Part shown: piece after piece, positions 35,330 through 44,790 of the stretch
Numbering within the stretch: the first letter of the stretch is position 1
How the letters are laid out: each line of letters opens with the position of its first letter
Source of the DNA: JANNBN01 sp031430595
Lineage (GTDB): Bacteria; Actinomycetota; Acidimicrobiia; Acidimicrobiales; JANYDT01
Direction of reading: 5' to 3'
Assembly: GCA_031430595.1 (NCBI GenBank)
Contig: JANPBU010000033.1
Location: 1 to 64,000, forward strand
Length of the DNA: 64,000 bases
Notes under the pieces: generated by a model
What the model saw: the letters and a program-made list of their open reading frames with translations, nothing else
The model's database searches: none
Told to the model about the DNA's origin: nothing
Program-made: the position numbers and the translations under genes

Positions 35330-36787
35330 ATGAACCCTGAAGAATTTCGAGTAGCGGCCCACGCGCTCGTCGATTGGGTTGCAGACCTTCGAACCAACAT
35401 TGAGATCTTACCCGTGCAAGCCCAGGTGGCACCCGGTGATGTGCGGCGCGCATTGCCAAGTCTTCCTCCTTCGAGCGGTGTGGTTGATTCGATTGATGAG
35501 CTCATTGCAGATCTCGACCGTGTGGTGTTGCCAGGTACAACTCATCTACAACACCCCAACTATTTCGGGTATTTTCCGGCTAACCACACGTTGTCGTCGG
35601 TGCTTGGTGACATTGTGTCTGGCGGTATCGGCGCACTTGGCATCACCTGGATCTCAAACCCCGCACTTACTGAAGTTGAAGAGGTGATGTGCGATTGGCT
35701 TCGACAGCTCGTGGGGCTAAGCGATGCCTGGAAAGGCTCGATCCACGACACTGCTTCATCGGCATGCTTAGTAGCGATGATTTGCGCCAGAGAACAAGCC
35801 GGGCAATATGCGTTTCAGGGTGGCGGGACGCAGGCTATCGATCGGCCGATGGTCATTTACAGTTCACCGCAAGCGCATTCCTCAGTGCTTAAAGCCGCCC
35901 TGCTTGCCGGGTTTGGTCGAGACAACGTTCGAATGGTCGAAGTCGATCCGGTGACGTATGCGATGCGTGCTGACCATCTGCGTGCTGAGATAGAAGCCGA
36001 CCTCGCGGCGGGCCGTCGCCCAGCTGGAATCGTCGCTGCCGTCGGTACCACCGGCACCACCGCAATTGATCCTGTGGCCGAAATCATTGCAGTAGCCAGA
36101 AGCGCCGCAGCAGATGTTCCGATTTGGGTGCATGTCGACGCAGCCATGGCCGGGTCGGCAATGCTATTGCCCGAATGTCGGGTGCACTGGCACGGGGTAG
36201 AGGGTGCCGATTCGATCTCATGGAATCCGCACAAATGGATGGGCACGGCGCTCGACTGCTCGATGTTTCTGGTTCGTGACACCGAGCACCTTATTCGTTG
36301 CATGTCGTCGAATCCCTCGTATCTTCGGTCTGCCGTTGATGATGAAGTCACGTCATACAAAGACTGGGGCATCCCCCTCGGTCGACGGTTCAGGGCGCTG
36401 AAGTTGTGGTTTCAACTGCGCCTTGATGGCATTGATTCGATCCAGGCCCGTTTACGTCGCGACATCGCAAATGCGATGTGGTTTGAAGGTGAGGTTCGAA
36501 AAGCAGTGGCCGACGGCTGGAAGGTGCTTGCACCGGTACCGTTCCAAACCGTATGTGTGCGTCATGAACCCTCCAACTTCGCCAGCGATGGGGCAGCCCT
36601 TGACGCACATACCCTTCGGTGGTGCAGTGCCATCAACGACTCTGGCGCAGCATTCCTAAGTGCATCTGTACTCGACGGACGATGGATGGTTCGGGTATCG
36701 ATTGGTGCCGAGCCAACCGAACGTCGACATGTCGAACGCCTCTGGGCGCTTATGCGGGAAGAAGCCAATGCCAGCGCAATATCTTGA
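35330..36787 (+). CDS. PLP-dependent aromatic amino acid decarboxylase
   Basis: 485 residues. The group II decarboxylase fold (DDC/AADC type) is clear: HPNYFGYFP near the N-terminus, TSSACLVAMI, the PLP-phosphate and Asp motif HVDAAMAGSAML, and the Schiff-base Lys302 in WNPHKWMG. It would decarboxylate tryptophan, tyrosine, DOPA or phenylalanine to the amine. In the same transcript as the MarR gene by spacing, and overlapping the hydrolase gene that follows by 20 bases. Confidence 0.9.
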   Translation: MNPEEFRVAAHALVDWVADLRTNIEILPVQAQVAPGDVRRALPSLPPSSGVVDSIDELIADLDRVVLPGTTHLQHPNYFGYFPANHTLSSVLGDIVSGGIGALGITWISNPALTEVEEVMCDWLRQLVGLSDAWKGSIHDTASSACLVAMICAREQAGQYAFQGGGTQAIDRPMVIYSSPQAHSSVLKAALLAGFGRDNVRMVEVDPVTYAMRADHLRAEIEADLAAGRRPAGIVAAVGTTGTTAIDPVAEIIAVARSAAADVPIWVHVDAAMAGSAMLLPECRVHWHGVEGADSISWNPHKWMGTALDCSMFLVRDTEHLIRCMSSNPSYLRSAVDDEVTSYKDWGIPLGRRFRALKLWFQLRLDGIDSIQARLRRDIANAMWFEGEVRKAVADGWKVLAPVPFQTVCVRHEPSNFASDGAALDAHTLRWCSAINDSGAAFLSASVLDGRWMVRVSIGAEPTERRHVERLWALMREEANASAIS

Positions 36788-37565
36788 TTCCTTATCTGAT
36801 TTTGATCGAGGTACGTTTACCGCTGACGGGGTAAGCCACGAAGTGTTCCGAAAGGGCAGCGGTCCGTGTGTCATCGTGATTCACGAATTACCCGGACTGA
36901 CACCGCTCGTAGCCGATTTCGCGCGCAGCCTTGTTGCCGTGGGGCTGTCGGTGACATGTCCGGTGTTGGTTGGAACCCCCGGTAGGCCTTTCACTCAGAG
37001 ATACGTGCTGCAATCTTTAGCCAAAGTCTGTATTTCAAAAGAGTTCAGCATCTTTACTGGGGGACAGGCTTCTCCGATTGTTGATTGGCTGAGAGCCCTT
37101 TCACGTCATGAACACGAGCGATGTGGTGGCCCGGGGGTTGGGGTTGTTGGTATGTGTTTCAGCGGAGGATTTGCCTTGGCCGTTGCCACCGAGCCATCAG
37201 TTATTGCACCGGTGATGAGTCAGCCATCAAGCCCGGCTGTGCTTCCGTGGAAGAAAACGAACGGTTCAGCTGTCGATGCTTCATCCGCGGAATTGGCTGT
37301 GATTAAAGAACGTATGCATGCCGATGAAGAACTCTGTGTGCTGGGATATCGGTTCAGTCACGATCCGCTTGTACCGTCAACTCGATTTGAACGACTGACT
37401 GCTGAACTTGGAGACCGCTTCATTGGCGTGACCTTTGATTCATCGCCTTCGAACCCCGATGGCCGCACTCAGGAGGCCCATTCGGTAATGACGAGTGATC
37501 GAGTTCCCGTTGCAATCGATGAGGTGACTGCCTTCATGCGTCGACGGTTGTTATCTTTTTCGTAA
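36768..37565 (+). CDS. Dienelactone hydrolase family protein
   Basis: 265 residues from ATG 36768, with GGAAGAAG upstream; overlaps the decarboxylase by 20 bases. Alpha/beta hydrolase fold with the strand IVIHELPGLTP (oxyanion region) and the nucleophile elbow GVVGMCFSGGFAL; dienelactone hydrolases have Cys at this place. Acid and His of the triad are likely in FSHDPLVPSTRF and the C-terminal EAHSVMTSD. It may hydrolyse a lactone or ester. Substrate unknown. Confidence 0.75.
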   Translation: MPAQYLDSLSDFDRGTFTADGVSHEVFRKGSGPCVIVIHELPGLTPLVADFARSLVAVGLSVTCPVLVGTPGRPFTQRYVLQSLAKVCISKEFSIFTGGQASPIVDWLRALSRHEHERCGGPGVGVVGMCFSGGFALAVATEPSVIAPVMSQPSSPAVLPWKKTNGSAVDASSAELAVIKERMHADEELCVLGYRFSHDPLVPSTRFERLTAELGDRFIGVTFDSSPSNPDGRTQEAHSVMTSDRVPVAIDEVTAFMRRRLLSFS

Positions 37566-38397
37566 CTGCACGGGCTGATAGGCGCCCTGAGATTCGTACT
37601 GCTACAGGGGCGATTCCTCGTGTCCACACGAACCACCAAATCAGCATGACGAGCCAAGCAATGATGCCGTCGATCCACCAATGATTCGCGGTCAACACAA
37701 CCGCCAAACAAGTCAAAACGAGGTGCGTTGCACCAATGCCCTTTTCGTATTTGTTGCCGTGTTTGACCAGGGCAAACCCGATGACACCAGCCCACAACAT
37801 ATGAATTGATGGCACTGCTGCGAGCTGGTTCGAGATACCCGTTCCAGGTGGGCCGTAAACAGACTGTTCGAACAAGATGGCCGTATCTACAAACTGAAGG
37901 TTGGCCATTAGCCTCGGTGGGGCGACGGCAAATAAACGTATGAATACTGACGTTGCCGTCGACAGAGCAAGCGTGGATCTCCAAGGCGAATAATGCTCGT
38001 TGTGGCGGAAGTAAAACCACACGAGAAACGCAATCATGGACGGAACGTGAACGAATGCGTAGTAGCCGTTGAAAAACTGTACGACCCACGAGTAGGGGAG
38101 AGCAAGTTGTTGCAACCAGCGCTCGTTACCTATTCCGATGGCTCGCTCAAAGTGCCAAACATTGAGGCCGCGCCGCATGGCATCGTCGATCACTACGGTG
38201 ACATCGATTTTTCCGAGAAGCCGCCACAGGGTGTACAAACCCATTACTACCGATGTTTCGAGTGCGGCTGGGGCAAAGCGCTCCCAAACTTTGCGAAGGA
38301 TCAGCCACGTTGCAAAAAAAGCAACGGCAACTATGAATCCTTGTCGAGCGGTCAACCACATAAGCCAGAGATACTGGCACGCAAGGCTGACCCGCAA
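37534..38397 (-). CDS. PAP2-type membrane phosphatase / AUR1-like protein
   Basis: 287 residues, about seven membrane helices. Motifs of the PAP2_3 group are seen in order: FAVAPPRLM, AAVPSIHMLWAG and LTANHWWIDGI, which carry the catalytic His and Asp residues at the outer membrane face. Such proteins dephosphorylate lipid phosphates or transfer inositol-phosphate head groups. The gene overlaps the convergent hydrolase by 32 bases at its 3' end. Start ATG 38397 or ATG 38361. Confidence 0.78.
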   Translation of the reverse strand: MRVSLACQYLWLMWLTARQGFIVAVAFFATWLILRKVWERFAPAALETSVVMGLYTLWRLLGKIDVTVVIDDAMRRGLNVWHFERAIGIGNERWLQQLALPYSWVVQFFNGYYAFVHVPSMIAFLVWFYFRHNEHYSPWRSTLALSTATSVFIRLFAVAPPRLMANLQFVDTAILFEQSVYGPPGTGISNQLAAVPSIHMLWAGVIGFALVKHGNKYEKGIGATHLVLTCLAVVLTANHWWIDGIIAWLVMLIWWFVWTRGIAPVAVRISGRLSARAVTKKITTVDA

Positions 38398-38416
38398 GCG
38401 CAGCTGAGGTGGAAGG

Positions 38417-39031
38417 CTATTTGCGACGACCCGTTACGACAGTCGGGGCAGGCTCGGTTTTTGTGGCAACGAGTAAAACCCGAGCCCGTCTTCGACCAAG
38501 CGCTCTCATCCGGTGGGGTACCCGGGAAGGATACGAGATGGTGTCGCCGGGGCCAAGTTCCGTCAGCAATCCGTTGACATCAACCTCAATGCGTCCGACT
38601 ATAACGTACGTTGCTTCGAACCCCTCGTGGGCGAAGTAGTCGAGGTATTCTGTGGGCAGACCATCGAACTCAAGCACGTGAAGTGGAGCGTCGCCACCGA
38701 GCAAAAGGTGGCAACTTGACTCTGCTGGTGAGCCGTCAACGTCAACGGTTTGAACCGTATTAGATCGCACGACATTCGGTTCAAGGTATGACACAGCCGG
38801 TTCAACGAAAAGCGCTTGAGGGGTTGTTCCGAGCGCATCCGCAATTCGATGAAGCGACATGAGAGACGGTTTAGCTCGACCATTTTCGATCTGAGAAAGA
38901 AAGGGTTGAGACAACTCAGACTTCGCAGCAATATCGACCAGGGTCAGAGACAGCGACTGGCGCCGCGCTCTTATGGCCTTGCCAAGTGCTTCCCATTCCT
39001 TCACGACCGAAACTGTACTCACAGTTATCAC
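38417..39031 (-). CDS. XRE-cupin transcriptional regulator
   Basis: 204 residues. The N-terminal helix-turn-helix (about 18-72) contains LTLVDIAAKSELSQPFLSQI and PSLMSLHRIADALG; the C-terminal cupin domain (about 110-195) has FEATYVIVGRIEVDVNG and PGDTISYPSRVPHRMRA. Cupin regulators sense a small metabolite. GTG 39031 overlaps the stop of the LLM oxidoreductase (GTGA). It is the likely regulator of this divergent cluster through the palindrome at 40227. Confidence 0.88.
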   Translation of the reverse strand: MITVSTVSVVKEWEALGKAIRARRQSLSLTLVDIAAKSELSQPFLSQIENGRAKPSLMSLHRIADALGTTPQALFVEPAVSYLEPNVVRSNTVQTVDVDGSPAESSCHLLLGGDAPLHVLEFDGLPTEYLDYFAHEGFEATYVIVGRIEVDVNGLLTELGPGDTISYPSRVPHRMRALGRRRARVLLVATKTEPAPTVVTGRRK

Positions 39032-40188
39032 GCTATTAGCGGAACAACCTCTGTCATGAATCGACCCATTTGTTCAGTCGCCTTATCGTAGGGATCGCCT
39101 ACAAGATGAGGGAACACCGTCAGGTTTTCGACACCGAGAAGGTCGATGAAGTGTCCAATTCGATCGGCCACATCGTGCGCAGAACCGACAAGGATCGTCT
39201 GTTGATCTATCGACTCTTCCAGGGTGGGGATGAGGCCTGGTGGCGCCGGTTTTCCATCAGGTCCTTTGTATCCGCGGCTCCAACCGTATGGCCCCAAAAA
39301 CTTCCAGAATTCGTCATGACCATCTCGTGAAGTGCGAACGGCCTCCTCATACGAGTCTTCTATTCGGATGCTCACGACGAGCATCCTTTGGTCTCCGACC
39401 GCGAGCCCAGGGCCGTGATGTTGCTCGTGCAACTCACCGTATTTGTCCCACATCCGTTTGATGAAGTCGGGGTGCTGGTTCCAAAAGACCGCACCATGAT
39501 TAACGATAGGCACGTATTGGACCGTGGGTGGACTAGTAACTGCCTGCCAAATTTCAAACGGATAGATCGGTCGGGGTACAAGGGTGAGATCGGTGACCGA
39601 GCTGCCTCGGTCGTCAATTTCCGGTGCTGGAATTTGGATGTGTTCTCCGTGAAACGAGAATCGCTCTTGGGTGAGGGCGAGCCTGACAACTTCCATTGCT
39701 TCTTCAAACCATTCGCGGTTTCGCGTGTCGGCTGCGGCCTGGCCGAGGTCACCGGGAATCCCCACCGAGACACGATCAGCGCTGAGGTGGAGCAACTCGC
39801 GCGGAACCGTGCCTCGGCCAACCCCGAGGATTGCCCGACCTCCTGAAAGGTTGTGAAGAGTGGCAAAGTCTTCGGCGAGACGCAACGGGTTCCATTGGGG
39901 AACGACATTGAACATTGTGCCTAACCGAATTGTTTTCGTTTGTGCAGCTATCCAGGCCGAGATCAAGATTCCGTTGGGGATGACTTCGTAACCTTCATGC
40001 TGGAAATGATGCTCCGTTGTCCAAAAGCTGTGGAACCCAAGTTGTTCGGCCGTAAGGGCAGCATCGATGTACTGCTGCGTTGCCCGCCAATAGTCGGAGT
40101 TGTCGAACCTGCGATCAGCGGGTTTTGGCAAACCCGCGCCCGCGTCATTCATCTCGACACCGCCAAAAAAGAATGCACCGAACTTCAT
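39028..40188 (-). CDS. LLM-class flavin/F420-dependent oxidoreductase
   Basis: 386 residues. The luciferase-like TIM barrel is marked by MKFGAFFFGG, LGFHSFWTTEHHF, TKTIRLGTMFNVVPQWNPLR and GGRAILGVGRGTVPREL. Members use FMN or F420 for monooxygenation or hydride transfer. The cofactor cannot be decided from sequence alone. Divergent from the ABC transporter genes and coupled to the XRE-cupin regulator. Confidence 0.88.
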   Translation of the reverse strand: MKFGAFFFGGVEMNDAGAGLPKPADRRFDNSDYWRATQQYIDAALTAEQLGFHSFWTTEHHFQHEGYEVIPNGILISAWIAAQTKTIRLGTMFNVVPQWNPLRLAEDFATLHNLSGGRAILGVGRGTVPRELLHLSADRVSVGIPGDLGQAAADTRNREWFEEAMEVVRLALTQERFSFHGEHIQIPAPEIDDRGSSVTDLTLVPRPIYPFEIWQAVTSPPTVQYVPIVNHGAVFWNQHPDFIKRMWDKYGELHEQHHGPGLAVGDQRMLVVSIRIEDSYEEAVRTSRDGHDEFWKFLGPYGWSRGYKGPDGKPAPPGLIPTLEESIDQQTILVGSAHDVADRIGHFIDLLGVENLTVFPHLVGDPYDKATEQMGRFMTEVVPLIA

Positions 40189-40226
40189 AAGGTCCCTTTC
40201 GTTCCGTCGCCTCAGGTTACTTACAA

Positions 40227-40243
40227 TATTGACTGTGTCAATA
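40227..40243. promoter_or_regulatory. Operator-like palindrome TATTGAC-TGT-GTCAATA
   Basis: A perfect 7+3+7 inverted repeat lies in the intergenic region between the LLM oxidoreductase and the solute-binding protein gene. A second half-site, GTCAATA, is at 40269-40275, about 42 bases from the start of the first. It is a good candidate binding site for the XRE-cupin regulator controlling both directions. Confidence 0.6.
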
Positions 40244-40331
40244 AAATATCACCAAGAAGATTGCAATGGTCAATAATTGTCCGTACTATCAGCGACGAGT
40301 GGTTTGTGAAACCACCATTAAGGGGATCGTC

Positions 40332-41765
40332 ATGTTTGGACATCGACACCACCGCCTGTTCGTCGCGACTTCGCTCGCACTAGCAGCCTCACTTTCGCTT
40401 ATCGCCTGTAGCTCTGGTAGCTCTGGAAGCGACCCTGTCGCTGGTTCCGCCACCGAGTCCTCCTCCGTCACCGAAGGAACCACCGCCGTGCCTGTTGCTG
40501 AGCCTCAAAAGATTTCGGTGGCATTTAATGCCACTGGGGACTTTCCAGAACCGAAGGCAACACTCACCGCAGCGAAGGCCAGCTTTGAAGCGGAGAACCC
40601 CGGAGTAACGGTCGAGCTACAAGAAGAAGTTGCCGCCGATGACGCTTACCATACGAAACTTCAGCTTCGTCTGCAGTCGGGTAGCGACGTTCCGGATGTG
40701 ATGTATTACTCGCCAGGATGGCTCGATGCGGACGCGGCTGCTGGTTACCTCGCACCGCTCGACGATGGGCTAGCTCAGTGGGCAGACTGGGAAGCTCAAT
40801 TCCCCGAGGCCGTACGAATCGGCGCGAAATCCGCCGATGGGCACATCTATGGCGTTCCTATGGCCGCAAATGACATCGGCATTTGGTACAGCAAAGACAC
40901 GTTCAAAGCTGCGGGCCTTCCGGAAAATTGGGAACCGAAAACTTGGGCTGACTTGCGTACTGCTGCCGAGACCATCAAAGCCAAAGTACCTGGTGCCATA
41001 CCTGCGCATTTGTATGCCGGAAAAGCGTCAGGCGTTACCGATGCCATCATGAAGACATTTCAGCCATTGCTTTACGGTACCGGCGACACGCTGTACGACT
41101 TTGAAACGAACAAGTGGGTGAAGGCCGACAAGGGCTTCCTTGACACGATGACCTTCATTTCCCAAACCTACAAAGACGGGCTTACCGCCAAAACAGCTGA
41201 CGTGCTGAGCCCCAACGTATGGTCGTTTATTGGACCGTGGATGAAGGAAGCAAAACTTGGCTTCGTACCCGATGGAAACTGGATGTCGTTTGCTTGGATC
41301 AAGGGTGGCCCGAACGAATGGCCCGAATGGGGTGACCGCCTTGGTGTGACCGCAATGCCGACTCAAACAGGAGGCGGCGAAGGGAAGGTGACCATGGCAC
41401 TTCGAGGTGCTGTGATGGTGAAATCAGCCAAAAGCAAGTCGCCAGAGTTGGCCATGAGATTTCTCGAACACGTTACCAACAAGACGAATTCGCTTAGCAT
41501 CTCTGTCAATTCCTCACAGCTCGCCGTGCGTCTCGATGTCGCTGCCGATCCCGCGTACAAAAACCGACCGGGGGTGGCCGAGTTCACCAACATGCTGAAG
41601 TATGCGAAGTACCTTCCCCTCGCCGAAGAAGCCGACAAGGTCTACAACCTCTTAGCTGATCTAATTGAGCAGGTTGCGCTCGGGAAAATGACACCCGAAA
41701 AATCAGTGACGGAATACAACAGCAAGATCGAAGCCCTGGTCGGCAAAGACAAGTACAAAGGCTAA
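40332..41765 (+). CDS. ABC transporter solute-binding lipoprotein (sugar/CUT1 type)
   Basis: 477 residues from ATG 40332; longer in-frame starts would remove the signal peptide from the end. Lipoprotein signal with lipobox LIAC, Cys at about 25. The rest is a family 1 extracellular binding protein with the usual SGSDVPDVMYYSP, YGVPMAANDIGIWYSKDTF and AMRFLEHV parts. It captures a solute outside the membrane for the two permeases that follow. The solute cannot be named; the metabolic neighbours point to a one-carbon compound rather than a plain sugar. Confidence 0.9.
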   Translation: MFGHRHHRLFVATSLALAASLSLIACSSGSSGSDPVAGSATESSSVTEGTTAVPVAEPQKISVAFNATGDFPEPKATLTAAKASFEAENPGVTVELQEEVAADDAYHTKLQLRLQSGSDVPDVMYYSPGWLDADAAAGYLAPLDDGLAQWADWEAQFPEAVRIGAKSADGHIYGVPMAANDIGIWYSKDTFKAAGLPENWEPKTWADLRTAAETIKAKVPGAIPAHLYAGKASGVTDAIMKTFQPLLYGTGDTLYDFETNKWVKADKGFLDTMTFISQTYKDGLTAKTADVLSPNVWSFIGPWMKEAKLGFVPDGNWMSFAWIKGGPNEWPEWGDRLGVTAMPTQTGGGEGKVTMALRGAVMVKSAKSKSPELAMRFLEHVTNKTNSLSISVNSSQLAVRLDVAADPAYKNRPGVAEFTNMLKYAKYLPLAEEADKVYNLLADLIEQVALGKMTPEKSVTEYNSKIEALVGKDKYKG

Positions 41766-42698
41766 ATGCAGTCGGTCGCAGTGGCTGGCGAATCACCTGC
41801 GCGCAGATCATCTGCGCGCAGGCCGCCGGGTCGAGGAGTTTCACGTTGGCTGGTTCCGATGGCACCTGCGTTGGTGTTGCTTTCAGTTTTTGTTGTGGTC
41901 CCAATTGGTTACGCCTTTTACATCGCGTTCACAAACACGCGACTCACCGGACGAGAAGCCCTACACCCGGAGTGGGTTGGGCTCGACAACTTTCGACGAC
42001 TCATCGACTCAGGCGACCTGAGCAATTCAGTTTGGCTGACGCTTATCTTCGTGCTGGGTTCGGCGCTCATCGGACAAAACGTCGTCGGTTTTAGTTTGGC
42101 ACTATTGACCGCCCACCGACGTCGTCTTGTGGTCTCAATCGTGGGTACAACGGTTCTTGCCGCCTATGTGTTCCCCGAAATCGTTCCAGGTTTTATGTGG
42201 ACCTCGTTCCTCAGTGAAAACGGAGTTCTCAATGAGACGCTCGGTTTACTCCACCTACCAAAGCAACAGATGCTCATTGATCAACCGATAGTTGGAGTCA
42301 TTCTTGCTGACATATGGCGGGCTTCAGCATTCTCGATGCTGGTGTATACGGCTGCCCTCGGAGATATTCCCGAAGACCTTATGGATGCAGCAAAAGTTGA
42401 CGGTGCGAGTTATTTGCGAACACTTTGGCACGTCACGATTCCGCTTTTACGGCGGACTGCATTCACGAACCTGATGCTCATCACGTTACCCACTATGTCT
42501 GTGTTTACGATGATATTTGCGCTTACGGGTGGTGGCCCAGGTCACGAAAGTGAAACGCTTCCGATGCTGATGTACAACCAGGCATTTAAGTTGCAAGACC
42601 TTGCGTACGGCACTGCGATCTCGTTAGTGCTGCTTGGCTTTGGGGCAGTGTTGTCTGTGATTTACGTTGTGCTTCTTCGCCCCGGGGCTGAGCGATAG
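41766..42698 (+). CDS. ABC transporter permease (MalF-like)
   Basis: 310 residues, starting at ATG 41766 directly after the stop of the binding protein. Six membrane helices, the first after a basic N-terminus, and the EAA motif DAAKVDGASYLRTLWHVTIP. It forms half of the membrane channel. Its stop overlaps the GTG start of the next permease (TAGTG). Confidence 0.92.
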   Translation: MQSVAVAGESPARRSSARRPPGRGVSRWLVPMAPALVLLSVFVVVPIGYAFYIAFTNTRLTGREALHPEWVGLDNFRRLIDSGDLSNSVWLTLIFVLGSALIGQNVVGFSLALLTAHRRRLVVSIVGTTVLAAYVFPEIVPGFMWTSFLSENGVLNETLGLLHLPKQQMLIDQPIVGVILADIWRASAFSMLVYTAALGDIPEDLMDAAKVDGASYLRTLWHVTIPLLRRTAFTNLMLITLPTMSVFTMIFALTGGGPGHESETLPMLMYNQAFKLQDLAYGTAISLVLLGFGAVLSVIYVVLLRPGAER

Positions 42699-43531
42699 TG
42701 CGACAGCTAAGAAGGTCAAAGGTGGCTGGGATTTGCGCAAACCTTGCGCTCACGGCGATCGTGTTGGCCTTCATCGGGCCAATGTTGTGGATGGTTGCCG
42801 CAGCGTTCAATCCAACGGCTCAGCTGTCGTTCGATGTTCCCAAAAACCCCAGCCTGGCAAACTTCGAACGGGTTGCCACCTGGGAGAAGTTGTTCCGGCC
42901 GCTACTTAACTCGATGGTGCTTTCGATCTCGGCTTCGTTCGTCACGGTCGTCACGGCATGCCTTTGTGCGTATCCGTTGTCGCGCCACAAGTTGAAATTC
43001 GGTACAGCCTTCCTCTATCTCATTTTGCTAGGAAGCGGCCTTCCAATCATCGCCCTGATGATTCCCACCTACCGGATGTTTACCAAGCTGCACTTCACCG
43101 ACAGCACAGTGATGACCGCGCTGTTCATGGCCGGGACCAGCCTTCCCTTCGCCATTTGGCTGGCCCGAAATTTCATCGATGGTGTTCCGATTTCGTTGGA
43201 AGAGGCAGCACGCATAGATGGTGCAACGACCTGGCAGGTCATGAGACTTGTAGTGTTGCCCTTGATTCGACCAGGGATGATCGTGCTTTCGATTTACTCA
43301 CTGATAGGCAACTGGGGAAACTTCTTCGTGCCCTTCATCCTGTTCAACGACCCGAAGAAGCTCACTGCGTCGGTGGCGATTTACAACTATTTCAACAGCC
43401 TCGGCGGCGTGTATTTCGGCCGAGTTGCTGCCTTCGCCATCCTGTACTCGGCACCAGCCGTGATTTTGTATATCTCCATTTCTCGGACACTCGGGCGCTC
43501 GTTCTCGTTCTCGGGTGCCGTCAAAGAATAA
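42698..43531 (+). CDS. ABC transporter permease (MalG-like)
   Basis: 277 residues from GTG 42698. Six membrane helices and the EAA motif EEAARIDGATTWQVMRLVVL. It pairs with the MalF-like permease. No ABC ATPase follows, so the transporter must share a general ATPase such as an MsmK/UgpC-type protein encoded elsewhere. Confidence 0.92.
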   Translation: MRQLRRSKVAGICANLALTAIVLAFIGPMLWMVAAAFNPTAQLSFDVPKNPSLANFERVATWEKLFRPLLNSMVLSISASFVTVVTACLCAYPLSRHKLKFGTAFLYLILLGSGLPIIALMIPTYRMFTKLHFTDSTVMTALFMAGTSLPFAIWLARNFIDGVPISLEEAARIDGATTWQVMRLVVLPLIRPGMIVLSIYSLIGNWGNFFVPFILFNDPKKLTASVAIYNYFNSLGGVYFGRVAAFAILYSAPAVILYISISRTLGRSFSFSGAVKE

Positions 43532-43548
43532 TCATGAGGAACTTTTTT

Positions 43549-44790
43549 ATGAGCGCAACCGTCAGTGCGATGCTAGGTAAAGTCGAAGTTGGGCGCCTTC
43601 TGGAATGCCCGAAGACCATGACCAATGGGCCCTGCGGCGGTGTTGGCATCGATGGAACATGCGAAGTTGACCACATCAACTTGTGCGTTTGGTGGGAAGC
43701 CTTGGATGGAGTGCGGGTCGAAGATCAAGTTTGGGGATTGTCACCTCGTCGTCCACCTGACTGGTCATCGAACGGACGCTGGTCTGATCCATTTGTGGCC
43801 GAGCCGAAAGTCGGCGCACCAGTCGACCACTTGCTGGATAAAGACGCCCGACCGGTGCGCACCGGAAGCCAATTCGAGCACGCCCTGCGGTCAGGAAAGT
43901 TCGTCGTGACCTGCGAGATAAATCCGCCCGATAGTGCGGACGCCAAAGTTCAACTCGAACAGGTTCGGCTACTGCAGGGCACCTTCGATGCGGTTCACAT
44001 CAGCGACAACTCGTTGGCTTCACCACACATGTGTGGCCTTGCGCTCGCCGCATTGATCGAGCAACAAGGTATGGAAACCATCCTCCACATGACATGTCGT
44101 GACCGCAACAGAAACATGCTGCAAGCTGACCTTCTTGGGGCGGCGGCACTCGGGGTGAAGCATGTGCTGTGCATCACCGGCGACCACCCTGCAATTGGTG
44201 ATCACCCAGATGCCAAACCGGTCTTTGACCTTGATGCACTTTCTTGGATTGAGACCGTCAAACAACTCCGCGATGAGGGGACGTTGATGTCGGGACGAGC
44301 ATTGCATCACACCCCCAAACTGTTAATTGGGGGAGGTGCAGAACCCACATCACCCCCTTTTGAGTTTCGTCCCAACCGTTTAGCGAGCAAAGTCGCGGCA
44401 GGCCTTGATTTTGCGGTGACCCAGGTTGTCTACGACATGGATCGTCTGCGCGCGTACATGCGGAGGGTAATCGATCTGGGCCTCGATCGAAAGATTCACA
44501 TTTTGGTAAGTGTCGGCGCACTGGGTGGCCCAGCGATGGCTCGCGGGATGAACAACTCAACCCCGGGGGTGATGATTCCAGACGAGGTCATTCGCCGTCT
44601 GGAGTCAGCCCCACCCGGAAGACGAAGCGAAGAAGGAGTCAAGATTTGTGTTGAGCAGATCGAGGAACTTCTTGAGATGCCGGGCATATCGGGAGTAGAC
44701 ATCATGGATGTTGACCCGGAGCGATACCTCGAGTTGGTCGAAGTCTCGGGATTGAATAAGCACCCGATGGCTGCTGGACGGGCGAAATGA
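43549..44790 (+). CDS. Methylenetetrahydrofolate reductase, MetV-MetF fusion
   Basis: 413 residues from ATG 43549, with AGGAA seven bases upstream; ATG 43534 is also in frame. The N-terminal 90 residues carry the Cys-rich MetV-type motif ECPKTMTNGPCGGV and later Cys residues; the rest (about 110-410) is an MTHFR TIM barrel with FVVTCEINPPDSADA, HMTCRDRNRNMLQADLLGAA and LCITGDHP. In other bacteria these are separate subunits or MetV is C-terminal. It reduces or oxidises methylene/methyl-tetrahydrofolate, so it can feed or drain methyl groups. Confidence 0.85.
   Translation: MSATVSAMLGKVEVGRLLECPKTMTNGPCGGVGIDGTCEVDHINLCVWWEALDGVRVEDQVWGLSPRRPPDWSSNGRWSDPFVAEPKVGAPVDHLLDKDARPVRTGSQFEHALRSGKFVVTCEINPPDSADAKVQLEQVRLLQGTFDAVHISDNSLASPHMCGLALAALIEQQGMETILHMTCRDRNRNMLQADLLGAAALGVKHVLCITGDHPAIGDHPDAKPVFDLDALSWIETVKQLRDEGTLMSGRALHHTPKLLIGGGAEPTSPPFEFRPNRLASKVAAGLDFAVTQVVYDMDRLRAYMRRVIDLGLDRKIHILVSVGALGGPAMARGMNNSTPGVMIPDEVIRRLESAPPGRRSEEGVKICVEQIEELLEMPGISGVDIMDVDPERYLELVEVSGLNKHPMAAGRAK

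Noticed and set aside
37469..38089. 206-codon minus frame
   Set aside because: Lies over the PAP2 gene in another frame; only the PAP2 frame has membrane helices and family motifs.
42958..43548. Extension of the MetV-MetF frame upstream
   Set aside because: Covers the MalG-like permease in another frame and has no RBS; the MetV domain starts near 43549.
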